DNA of 64,000 nt, from positions 62,001-126,000 of the forward strand of contig NZ_JAPKND010000010.1 of the NCBI RefSeq assembly GCF_026344035.1. The letters run 5' to 3'. This DNA comes from Alcaligenes endophyticus. Its GTDB lineage: Bacteria > Pseudomonadota > Gammaproteobacteria > Burkholderiales > Burkholderiaceae_B. The notes beneath the pieces are model-generated. The model saw only the letters and a program-made list of their open reading frames with translations, had not been told where the DNA came from and did no database searches. The first letter of the stretch is position 1. The number at the start of each line of letters is the position of its first letter. A program made the translations under genes and the position numbers. Below are positions 41,466 to 48,913 of this stretch, in pieces.

Positions 41466-42699
41466 ACAAATACCCTTCTACAGTTAAAATAAAAGCACTG
41501 TCTTGCAGGCTGGGTTGGGCGTTAGGGTGCCACTGCAAGCGAATCTGCTCCCAACGGAAAGCTCCTACCCAGGGCAGCAACATATAATGCGAACGCATTG
41601 GCCCTTGGCTAAACCAACGCCTTTGCAAAAACAAAGAATTATCGGAATCAGGACTGGGCTCCTGCCCCTGGGAAGAAGGGGGTTGCAATACTTGGGCACT
41701 AGACAAAGCCAGCCGATTAAAGGCGGTTTGGACAAACTGCAAATGGCTAAAAAGGTTACGCTCGTTGCGCCTGCGGTATTGCAGTAGCGTCCTACTTAAG
41801 GGCTGCTGATTCATTTCAAAACGCCAGAACGCTGTAGCCTCGTCGAGGTTGTCAAACTGCAGCGTAACGGTGGAGTCGAGTGCATGTTCCAGAGTTAAAT
41901 TGTTGCTTGCAGGGCCAGCTCGACGGTATTTCACTGCGCACTGCCAATTGCTTTGTAGAGGCTGACAAAGCGAGTGCTGCAATTGCCAACCACCTGGCTG
42001 AAGAGGGAGATTCTCAAGCACATCTAGTGCATTACGTAGACCTGCGACACCATTAAGAGCATGCGCTTGCTCAAAGGCACGCCTTGCTGCTTGAGCCTGC
42101 TGTACCTGCTCGGCTGACAGCGTAGGAGTAGTGGGCGACTGCCCCCACCCCAACCATACCCCTACGCTAGCGACCACTGCACTCAATACGCTCCAATGCC
42201 AACGCCGCCGTCTGTACGGACGCAAACGAGCGTTAGGCCGTGACAGCCCCCTTAGCCAATCATGAAACTCTGTGGCTCCGGGTACTTGCTTGACACGCTC
42301 CGCATGCGGGTATGTTTGCTGCAAAAGTTCAAAGTGTGCCTGTGCTTCTTGAGCACTACCGTATAGTCTGTCGGTACCCGAGATTACGGCGCCCTCGTGT
42401 ACCCCCACTACCCAGTGCTGTGCGTGCGAAACAGCTAAGTTAAACAACCAACTTTTATGGGGGTGAGCTATTGCTACGCAAAGTGCTGCTGAATACGCCT
42501 CTACATGTTTCGGTAAGGCCTCAGAGTACAAGCCCACTGAGTGAAAGGTATGCCCGGAAAAGCATAAGTAATCGGGACGGTTGCGTTGCAACAGCAAATT
42601 TAACGCAGGGCTACGCGGTCCTTGTACTAAGGCAAACCATTGTAAGGAAAACACCCACTTTGCCCGCTCACTAGGGATAGGTTGAACTGTTGATTGCAT
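41368..42699 (-). CDS. pilO: Type IVb pilus inner-membrane protein PilO (PilO2 type)
   Basis: PilO of R64-like systems is a bitopic inner-membrane protein joining the assembly platform to the secretin. The 443-residue protein has a cytoplasmic N-terminal domain of about 160 residues, a basic stretch (PYRRRRWHW), one membrane segment (about 167-186), and a periplasmic beta-rich domain. It is three bases after pilN and its last 98 bases overlap pilP. Identification uses domain layout and position, as the sequence is poorly conserved. Confidence 0.75.
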   Translation of the reverse strand: MQSTVQPIPSERAKWVFSLQWFALVQGPRSPALNLLLQRNRPDYLCFSGHTFHSVGLYSEALPKHVEAYSAALCVAIAHPHKSWLFNLAVSHAQHWVVGVHEGAVISGTDRLYGSAQEAQAHFELLQQTYPHAERVKQVPGATEFHDWLRGLSRPNARLRPYRRRRWHWSVLSAVVASVGVWLGWGQSPTTPTLSAEQVQQAQAARRAFEQAHALNGVAGLRNALDVLENLPLQPGGWQLQHSLCQPLQSNWQCAVKYRRAGPASNNLTLEHALDSTVTLQFDNLDEATAFWRFEMNQQPLSRTLLQYRRRNERNLFSHLQFVQTAFNRLALSSAQVLQPPSSQGQEPSPDSDNSLFLQRRWFSQGPMRSHYMLLPWVGAFRWEQIRLQWHPNAQPSLQDSAFILTVEGYLYELVDQTVYPTQASFSYPLAWRDPIVEQWGRS

Positions 42700-42702
42700 C
42701 GT

Positions 42703-44277
42703 TCAGTCCTCCTCCTCAAGCTGCACCGATACTAACAAAACAGTTCGCCAACGCTGCTCTGTGCGAGCTTGCTGCCCACCCGCCAGCAAGGGGGCCTGAG
42801 GCCCTAAACGCTGGCTTCTCCCTTCGTCAACATGACGATCAAACCCAGATATCAACCAGACTTGACCAACGCGCAAGGCAATTTGCTGTACGGTACCGCT
42901 GCCATCAATAGCGATTTGCTGCACCTGCAAAGGTGCCGAACGATCACCAAAACTAAGACTTTTTAAGGGTTGAGCAACGGTGCTGTCGTAGGCAACAGAT
43001 AACAACACCAAGCCATCATCTTGCACGTCAGGCAAGAGTGTGAGCACAGAGCCTACGGTTTGTTCTTTTTGGCTGATACTCAGGCTAGGCTGAGCCCAAG
43101 GGTTACCGCTTTGAGTCGCCATAGCCTCCACTTTATCTACATAGGAAAAGGTGGTTCGCAAAGCATGGGTCACCGGCCTACGATTCAAGGTATAAACAGG
43201 GGTCGACTGTTTGCGCACGACAGTGCCGACAGCAGATAATGCGCGTAAGGCTGCCATGCTTCCCGCGGTACTTCCTTGCATCTGGCGTCCTGCAATGCTG
43301 CCACCAACACCTAGTGGATCCGTTACATGACTAGCCTGCCACGACGTCGCCGCACGTTTAAGCAACACATCCCAGTCGACGGCTAGCTCAGTGGTGTCAT
43401 CCACTAACAATGTAAGCTCTTCAAAAAGAATACGAACCCTACGCGTGGCCATGCGATTTTCGCGTTTTAAATAATCAGCTACCTGATCCAGTACCTCGGG
43501 GGTGTCGTTCACAATGACCAGATTGCCTGCCCCAGCTTCAGCAATGACGGTTCCAGACACCGTCAAAAATGCTTCAATACGTTTTTTAATGATCTCTAGG
43601 GTTGGGAGGCTTGCGCTGTGCAACTGCGTGCTCGATTGGCTGGAAAAACCATCGGTTTGAGTTTGACTTAAACCTAGACTAGCTTGTGCTTGGGCCTCTT
43701 GGCTTAGCGTTCGCACTGTAAAGCTGCGTGCTTCGGTACGATAAAACTCGATACGTTGATCTTTGTAGCGCCAATACACGCCATAATATGCCGCCACATG
43801 ATCTAATAAGCGAGATAAGGGAAGTTCTCGCAAGGCTAAGGTTTGTATAGGCTGTACAGGCAACGCAGGCGCCGCCCCTGGGCGGGCATAACGGGGTAAG
43901 AAATCAGTAAGGGGCAATAGCGCTTCTGGCTTTACCCAAACAGCTAAGCCGCTTAACTGAGCAATGCGTTGCGCAAGCTCAGTTAAGTTGATCTGTTCGC
44001 TTTGCAAGACTAATGTATAAGGCACCATAGAGCGTAAAGCCTGCGGCAAGTTGACATCGCGGGCCAAAGCCACCGCCTTGCCAACCACCCAAGGGCGATT
44101 AACCTGCTGCATAGCGCGTCGACGAGATTGATCTTGCACGTTTGAACGGAAAGCTTCGTGCTGCTGCACCAGTTCTTCTTGGCTAGTTTCTACGTGCTGA
44201 AGATGTTCGGTTTGCTTTTGTGGAAAACCACACGAGACCAACACCATAGAAACACACATCAGATAAGATAGCTTCAT
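42703..44277 (-). CDS. pilN: Type IVb pilus secretin PilN (outer-membrane lipoprotein)
   Basis: PilN forms the outer-membrane channel for the pilus. The 524-residue protein has a lipoprotein signal with Cys16 (MVLVSCG), an STN-like domain (LRELPLSRLLDHVAAYYGVYWRY), an N-domain (PTLEIIKKRIEAFLTVSGTV, GNLVIVNDTPEVLDQVADYL), and a C-terminal secretin domain with GSVLTLLPDVQDDGLVLLSV and a terminal LISGFD segment. Its ATG overlaps the pilL stop by four bases. It has the features of R64 PilN/BfpB-type secretins, which carry their own lipid anchor. Confidence 0.9.
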   Translation of the reverse strand: MKLSYLMCVSMVLVSCGFPQKQTEHLQHVETSQEELVQQHEAFRSNVQDQSRRRAMQQVNRPWVVGKAVALARDVNLPQALRSMVPYTLVLQSEQINLTELAQRIAQLSGLAVWVKPEALLPLTDFLPRYARPGAAPALPVQPIQTLALRELPLSRLLDHVAAYYGVYWRYKDQRIEFYRTEARSFTVRTLSQEAQAQASLGLSQTQTDGFSSQSSTQLHSASLPTLEIIKKRIEAFLTVSGTVIAEAGAGNLVIVNDTPEVLDQVADYLKRENRMATRRVRILFEELTLLVDDTTELAVDWDVLLKRAATSWQASHVTDPLGVGGSIAGRQMQGSTAGSMAALRALSAVGTVVRKQSTPVYTLNRRPVTHALRTTFSYVDKVEAMATQSGNPWAQPSLSISQKEQTVGSVLTLLPDVQDDGLVLLSVAYDSTVAQPLKSLSFGDRSAPLQVQQIAIDGSGTVQQIALRVGQVWLISGFDRHVDEGRSQRLGPQAPLLAGGQQARTEQRWRTVLLVSVQLEEED

Positions 44278-45074
44278 GATGCCTGCCTCATAGACATTAC
44301 GGTGTGCTCACATACTTGCACCCAACTAATCACACGCAATACTTGATTTTGATAAAAACAAGGCTGCAACGGTTGCTCTGCCATTTCTGTGCTGGCTAAT
44401 AGAGCTTGCACTGCTTCTTGAAAGCCTAATTCGAAACGTGCCGTCGCACTAATTGGGTAATCTATATCTACCGACCAATGCTCGGCCTCAAATATCCAGC
44501 CCGCTTGTGCAGCCCAACGCTCCAGTGCCTGACGCAAGGTACGGTCATCAGGCTGAACCACATAGGCCGAAGGGACGTCGAGCACTGGCAATGCCTGAGT
44601 AGACACTAATGCTGAAGGATTGGATGAGCGAGGAAAATCAGTTGGCGCATCAACGGCAAGGGCTTGCGTGCTAGGTTCGTCGGCGTGCGTCAACGAAACT
44701 AAAGGCGTGCCAGCGGATAGGGCTTCCAAGTGACCTCGATAGGCTTGCGCTGTAGTGTTTCCAGTTCGAAAAACCAAGCGATCCCACTCGCCACTTACTA
44801 CATAAAACTGACCACGCTGTTGTAGAGTCAGTGCCTGTTCGCCTGCTGCATTATGGCCAAATACAGCGGGTAAAACTTGATGAGGTGCAAACTGTATCCA
44901 TAACCACTTACCGTTATCAAAAACTTGCACAGGTCCCACTTGGCGATCACCACGCAAGCGCCAATTGAAATCGAAAGCACCTGCTACCGTCGGTAAACGA
45001 GGACTAGCAAGTGGAGTGCATGCCATAAGCAATAGCGTCAGCACACTAACGCCAAACACAAAGCGTGGAGCCAT
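44274..45074 (-). CDS. PilL-like lipoprotein with VirB9/CagX-like and TcpQ-like domains
   Basis: This is the first gene of the pilus operon. The 266-residue protein has a lipobox LLMAC with Cys19. Residues about 31-115 (VFDNGKWLWIQFAPHQVLPA, then a strand-rich stretch) look like the C-terminal beta-sandwich of VirB9/TrbG/CagX. Residues about 169-255 (LRQALERWAAQAGWIFEAEH, DIDYPISATARFELGFQEAV) look like TcpQ/PilL, which partner the secretin in type IVb pili. A stretch rich in Ser, Thr and Pro links the two. The likely role is outer-membrane support of PilN. GGAT lies 6 bases before the ATG. The fusion is inferred by eye. Confidence 0.68.
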   Translation of the reverse strand: MAPRFVFGVSVLTLLLMACTPLASPRLPTVAGAFDFNWRLRGDRQVGPVQVFDNGKWLWIQFAPHQVLPAVFGHNAAGEQALTLQQRGQFYVVSGEWDRLVFRTGNTTAQAYRGHLEALSAGTPLVSLTHADEPSTQALAVDAPTDFPRSSNPSALVSTQALPVLDVPSAYVVQPDDRTLRQALERWAAQAGWIFEAEHWSVDIDYPISATARFELGFQEAVQALLASTEMAEQPLQPCFYQNQVLRVISWVQVCEHTVMSMRQAS

Positions 45075-45083
45075 GTCTGATCC

Positions 45084-45125
45084 AAAAAAATAACACCGGC
45101 CCTCAAGTGAGGGACCCGGTGTTAT
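45084..45125 (-). terminator. Intrinsic terminator after the binding-protein gene, within the pilL leader
   Basis: Outer arms ATAACACCGG (45090-45099) and CCGGTGTTAT (45116-45125), and inner arms CCCTC (45100-45104) and GAGGG (45109-45113), form one long stem with a 2-base bulge. A T7 run follows on the minus strand. The pilL ATG at 45074 is only 9 bases past the T-run, so pil mRNA started upstream must read through this hairpin. Confidence 0.85.
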
Positions 45126-45176
45126 CTTGAATCAGGCTAGCCGTTGGCGCTAGATCGGCTTATACCTGCGTAAGTA

Positions 45177-46496
45177 TTAACGTGCTTTTTGTTGCAATAA
45201 CTTATTAGCTTCTGCTGCGGCTGTGTTCAAAGCGGTAACCGCGGGCTGCTTACCTTCCAACGCGTTTTCTAGGCTTTGCGTAAATACTGCTCGTACTTGA
45301 CGGTAATTGCGGAAGCTACCTTTTGCAGTGGAAGAGCTACCCGAGCCATACGCCGCAACGATATTTTGCCACTCACCTAAATTACGGTAGTAATCCGCTG
45401 GGGTAGCGGCTAAAGCTTCTTTTGTTAGGGGCAAATAGCCTGTTCCTTGGTACCAACGTGCCGCTTGCTCCGGCTGCGCTAACCAAGAAATAAAGCGGGC
45501 ACTGGCCTGATCGCTTTCTTTGCTATGACCTTTGGTTGCCCATAACGCCGAACCCGTCACAAAAGGTTTACCTGGCGTGCGAGTCACTTCAGGATAGTAA
45601 GGTAAGCTTTGTATTGCAAACTTCAACTTAGGCGCTGCAGCATATCCCCCTAAATGACCGGAGTCGGAGAACATTACTGCACACTCGCCCTCGGCGAAAC
45701 GTCGGGAAGACTGCGACAAGAATTCAGGTCTGACTAAAAGTTCGGACTTGACCCAACTGACCATCATGGAGACATGACGGATATACATCAGGTCAAACTT
45801 AAAGCCCTCGGTGTTTTTACCTTTCGCACCTGCCGTCAAACCGTATAGCTGATTATTAACCGCAGCCAAGTTTTCAAGGTTGACCGAAACGGATTGATCC
45901 GATGTTAATGGACATTGACGTGAACCATTATTGGCTAGTTCAACCAATTGCCCCTGTAACTCAGACCAAACACGATTTGGGGCCTGCCCTTGCAAACCCG
46001 CCTTAGTAAACGCCTCGGTATTATAAAACACCACTGGTACTTCTGCCATATAAGGCAGTGCTTGAAGTTGGCCACGATTATTACGCATAAACGAGTTGTT
46101 CGCCAAATACCAAGACACATTACTCAGATTCTGTTGGCCTAGAAGAGTGTGCATAGGCAAAATGTAAGGTCGGTCAGCGACTTCGTGCTGCCCTGACATC
46201 TCGCTTAACTGGACTAGGTTAGGCAGGTCTTTAGTGGCCTGCTGATCCAATACAGCGTCTAGCTCTTCATCCGAAGAAAAAGCTCGAACATTCACTTTGA
46301 CATCTTTCTGGCTACGGTTAAAGCTAGTGACCAGATCGTCAAATTCTTTCTGATTATGTGGGCTCAATGAAGTCCACACAGAGATATCTGTTGCTGCCAT
46401 GGCAGCAGAAGAAAACAGCGCAGCTGCCGAACAGCTGGCCACCAAAGCTAAGGCGCGCATCGCACCATTAACAATTAACCCGTTACGTGTAGTCAT
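45177..46496 (-). CDS. ABC-transporter periplasmic binding protein, UgpB-like
   Basis: The 439-residue protein has a signal peptide cut near residue 34 (SSAAMA-AT) and the fold of extracellular solute-binding family 1, as in UgpB, which binds glycerol-3-phosphate: DISVWTSLSPHNQKEFDDLV, PYMAEVPVVFYNTEAF, and GSALWATKGHSKESDQASARF. No ATPase or permease genes are next to it, so the partner transporter is elsewhere. It begins 7 bases after dadA, so both are likely on one transcript. Substrate is unknown. Sugar, phosphodiester or amino-acid ligands are all possible. Confidence 0.82.
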   Translation of the reverse strand: MTTRNGLIVNGAMRALALVASCSAAALFSSAAMAATDISVWTSLSPHNQKEFDDLVTSFNRSQKDVKVNVRAFSSDEELDAVLDQQATKDLPNLVQLSEMSGQHEVADRPYILPMHTLLGQQNLSNVSWYLANNSFMRNNRGQLQALPYMAEVPVVFYNTEAFTKAGLQGQAPNRVWSELQGQLVELANNGSRQCPLTSDQSVSVNLENLAAVNNQLYGLTAGAKGKNTEGFKFDLMYIRHVSMMVSWVKSELLVRPEFLSQSSRRFAEGECAVMFSDSGHLGGYAAAPKLKFAIQSLPYYPEVTRTPGKPFVTGSALWATKGHSKESDQASARFISWLAQPEQAARWYQGTGYLPLTKEALAATPADYYRNLGEWQNIVAAYGSGSSSTAKGSFRNYRQVRAVFTQSLENALEGKQPAVTALNTAAAEANKLLQQKAR

Positions 46497-46503
46497 AAAT
46501 CCT

Positions 46504-47757
46504 TTAGGATAAAAAAGGAAATTCTGGTTCGGGCTTACGGCCGGATATGATATCGGCCAGGGCCCGGCCGGAGCCGACCCCCATAGTCCAACCTAAAGTG
46601 CCGTGCCCAGTGTTCAGATAAAGATTCCGAATACGAGCTTGGCCTATTAGAGGAACATTCGAAGGCGTGGCGGGACGTAATCCCGCCCAATACTGAACAT
46701 TATCAAAATCTAGCGCGTTTGGGAATAATTCTGCTGCCTGCTGCCGCATAAATTCAATCCGTTTGTCGCTTAAGGCTCGCGAATAAGAAGCTAGCTCAGC
46801 TGTCCCTGCCATGCGTAACCGATTGCCTAAGCGGGAGTAGACCACTTTATGCTGCTTGTCAGTCAAACTCACACTAGGGGCCGCCTCGATGTCAAGAATA
46901 GTAAAGCTCAAAGAATACCCCTTTGCTGGATAAACCATACAGGGCACCCCTAAGGGCTTTAGGACACTAGGACTAAAACTACCCATCGCCACTACGTAGG
47001 CATCCGCACGCTGATGCACATATGCTCCGTCGGGATCAATCAACTCAACCGATTTGATGTCACCTTGTTCGGCAACCAAGCGACTCACCTGATGCTGAAA
47101 TAAAAACTGCACACCCTGTGCAACAGCTTGTTTTGCCAGCTCGAGAGTAAAAAGATGCGCATCACCTGACTCATCCTCAAGGGTGTAATCTCCACCGGCA
47201 ATGGAATGAGCTCCATGCGCCAAAGCAGGTTCCAACTGTAGCAACTCATCCGTAGACATAATACGTCTATCTATGCCTAAATCACGCATCAGATCTGACA
47301 TGCGCTGTGAGGCCTCAAACTCAGCCTCATCACGGTAAAAGGTAATAATACCCCGCTGCTGCTGGTGATAGCGCAGCCCTAACTGATCCCGTAATTGTTG
47401 CAAATTATGGCGACTATACTCAGCCATCGTTACCAACGCCCTGATATTGGGCTCTAGCCGAGACGGCATACATTGGCGCAAAAAGTGCCAACACCACTGC
47501 CACTGATGCAGGCTTAAGCGCGGTTTAAATAATAAAGGCGCTTGGCTATCTAGCATCCACTTGACGATTTGCCAAGGAGCTTGAGGATTAGCCCACGGCT
47601 CAGCATACGAAACTGAAATCTGACCGCCATTCGCCCGTGAGGTTTCTTGCGCAGGGCCAGAGCGGCGATCAACTACCACCACCTCGTGCCCTGCTTGACG
47701 AAGCCACCAGGCGGTGGATACACCGATAATCCCACTGCCCAATACCACTACTTTCAT
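46504..47757 (-). CDS. dadA: D-amino acid dehydrogenase DadA
   Basis: DadA is a membrane-associated FAD enzyme that oxidises D-amino acids (D-alanine best) to 2-oxo acids and feeds electrons to the respiratory chain. The 417-residue protein has the dinucleotide motif VLGSGIIGVSTAWWL at the N-terminus, ETSRANGGQISVSYAEPWA near residues 38-56, and a C-terminal GHGTLGWTMGVGSGRALADI that closes the FAD site. AAAGGT precedes the ATG. No alanine racemase (dadX) or lrp-type regulator is adjacent. Confidence 0.92.
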   Translation of the reverse strand: MKVVVLGSGIIGVSTAWWLRQAGHEVVVVDRRSGPAQETSRANGGQISVSYAEPWANPQAPWQIVKWMLDSQAPLLFKPRLSLHQWQWCWHFLRQCMPSRLEPNIRALVTMAEYSRHNLQQLRDQLGLRYHQQQRGIITFYRDEAEFEASQRMSDLMRDLGIDRRIMSTDELLQLEPALAHGAHSIAGGDYTLEDESGDAHLFTLELAKQAVAQGVQFLFQHQVSRLVAEQGDIKSVELIDPDGAYVHQRADAYVVAMGSFSPSVLKPLGVPCMVYPAKGYSLSFTILDIEAAPSVSLTDKQHKVVYSRLGNRLRMAGTAELASYSRALSDKRIEFMRQQAAELFPNALDFDNVQYWAGLRPATPSNVPLIGQARIRNLYLNTGHGTLGWTMGVGSGRALADIISGRKPEPEFPFLS

Positions 47758-47800
47758 GATTTACCTTTTACTGTGTGTCGCTGGGCAGTATGCATAGTCT

Positions 47801-48835
47801 TTAGTTTTGATCAGCCAAAGAGGTAAATGCATCGGCATAATACTCTTGCTCATCCAAACCACACTGAGTTACAAAGTCGCGCCGCGCGGCCTCTACCATT
47901 ATGGGCGCACCACAGGCATAAACTTGCCAACCGGCTAAATTTGGATGATCTTGCATCACCGCGTGATGCACAAAACCGGTGCGCCCCTGCCAATTATCGT
48001 CGCTTGTCGCCTCGGATATAACTGGTACAAATGACAAGTTAGGCATGTCTTGCATCCAGTGCTCCACGCTAGCTCGGTCGTAAAGATCGCTGGGCTTACG
48101 ACCACCCCAATACAACACACAAGGGCGCGTACTGCCCGTTTCGCGCAAGCGCATGATTAACGCTTTAATGGGCGCAAAGCCGGTGCCGCTCGCCAAGAAA
48201 ACAATAGGTGCTGCACTGTCTTCACGTAAAAAGAACGAACCCAGGGGGGCTTCAACCCGAATAATCTCGCGCTCTTTCATGGCAGTAGCACCTGCACCAA
48301 AGACATGATCGGTGAACACACCACCAAGCATGTGGCGTATATGCAATTCAACCTGATTATCTTCGCGTGGAGGTGTTGCCATGGAATAACTGCGACGGCT
48401 GCCGTCCTTGAGAATGAACTCCAAGTATTGGCCAGGATAATAACGAAATGGTTCAGAGGTTGGCAGTTGCAAACGCAACACCATGACATCGTCAGTCAAT
48501 TTTTCCATCGCAATAACACGCGCTGGCATCTTGCGTATTTGGATATCACTGGCCATACGTACTTCGTGCGCCTCGATCAGTAAGTCCGAAGTGGGCTTAG
48601 CTTGGCAAAACAAGGTAAAACCTTGCTCTCGCTCCTCAGCGCTAATCAGTTGCTCTGGGGCTCGACCCGCATCCACGTCCCCTTCCAACACTTTACCCTT
48701 GCAACTAGAACAAGTGCCATTACGGCAACTATAGGGCAGCACAATTCCTGCATCTAACGCTGCATCCAATACAGACTGCCCCGCCTGCACCTGAAACTGA
48801 TGGCCGCTAGGCTGTACGGTTACCTTAAAACTCAT
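47801..48835 (-). CDS. Ferredoxin-NAD(P)H reductase with N-terminal [2Fe-2S] domain (CDP-6-deoxy-3,4-glucoseen-reductase-like)
   Basis: The 344-residue protein has a plant-type ferredoxin domain with Cys37, Cys42, Cys45 and Cys77, then an FAD domain (RSYSMATPP) and an NAD(P)H domain (FLASGTGFAPIKALI, YACGAPIMVEAARRD). Such proteins pass electrons from NAD(P)H via flavin to an oxygenase or dehydratase. The name often used, AscD-like, does not prove a role in sugar synthesis. No partner oxygenase is seen beside it. ATG at 48835 gives a normal ferredoxin start. A terminator for parC stands just upstream. Confidence 0.83.
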   Translation of the reverse strand: MSFKVTVQPSGHQFQVQAGQSVLDAALDAGIVLPYSCRNGTCSSCKGKVLEGDVDAGRAPEQLISAEEREQGFTLFCQAKPTSDLLIEAHEVRMASDIQIRKMPARVIAMEKLTDDVMVLRLQLPTSEPFRYYPGQYLEFILKDGSRRSYSMATPPREDNQVELHIRHMLGGVFTDHVFGAGATAMKEREIIRVEAPLGSFFLREDSAAPIVFLASGTGFAPIKALIMRLRETGSTRPCVLYWGGRKPSDLYDRASVEHWMQDMPNLSFVPVISEATSDDNWQGRTGFVHHAVMQDHPNLAGWQVYACGAPIMVEAARRDFVTQCGLDEQEYYADAFTSLADQN

Positions 48836-48853
48836 GTCCACCACTCGATTAGC

Positions 48854-48887
48854 AAAAAAATAAACAGGCCACATAGCAAATGCGGCC
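48854..48887 (-). terminator. Intrinsic terminator after parC
   Basis: GGCCACA (48867-48873) and TGCGGCC (48881-48887) form a 7-base stem with one G-U pair and a 7-base loop. On the minus strand a T-rich run follows (complement of 48854-48864). Confidence 0.65.
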
Positions 48888-48913
48888 CGCCAAAAAAGTA
48901 AGTTTACCCTGCT

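Noticed and set aside
36474-45176. Pilus region as a mobile element or integrated plasmid fragment
   Set aside because: No integrase, transposase, att-type direct repeats, tRNA gene, relaxase or tra genes were found, and base use is like the neighbours.
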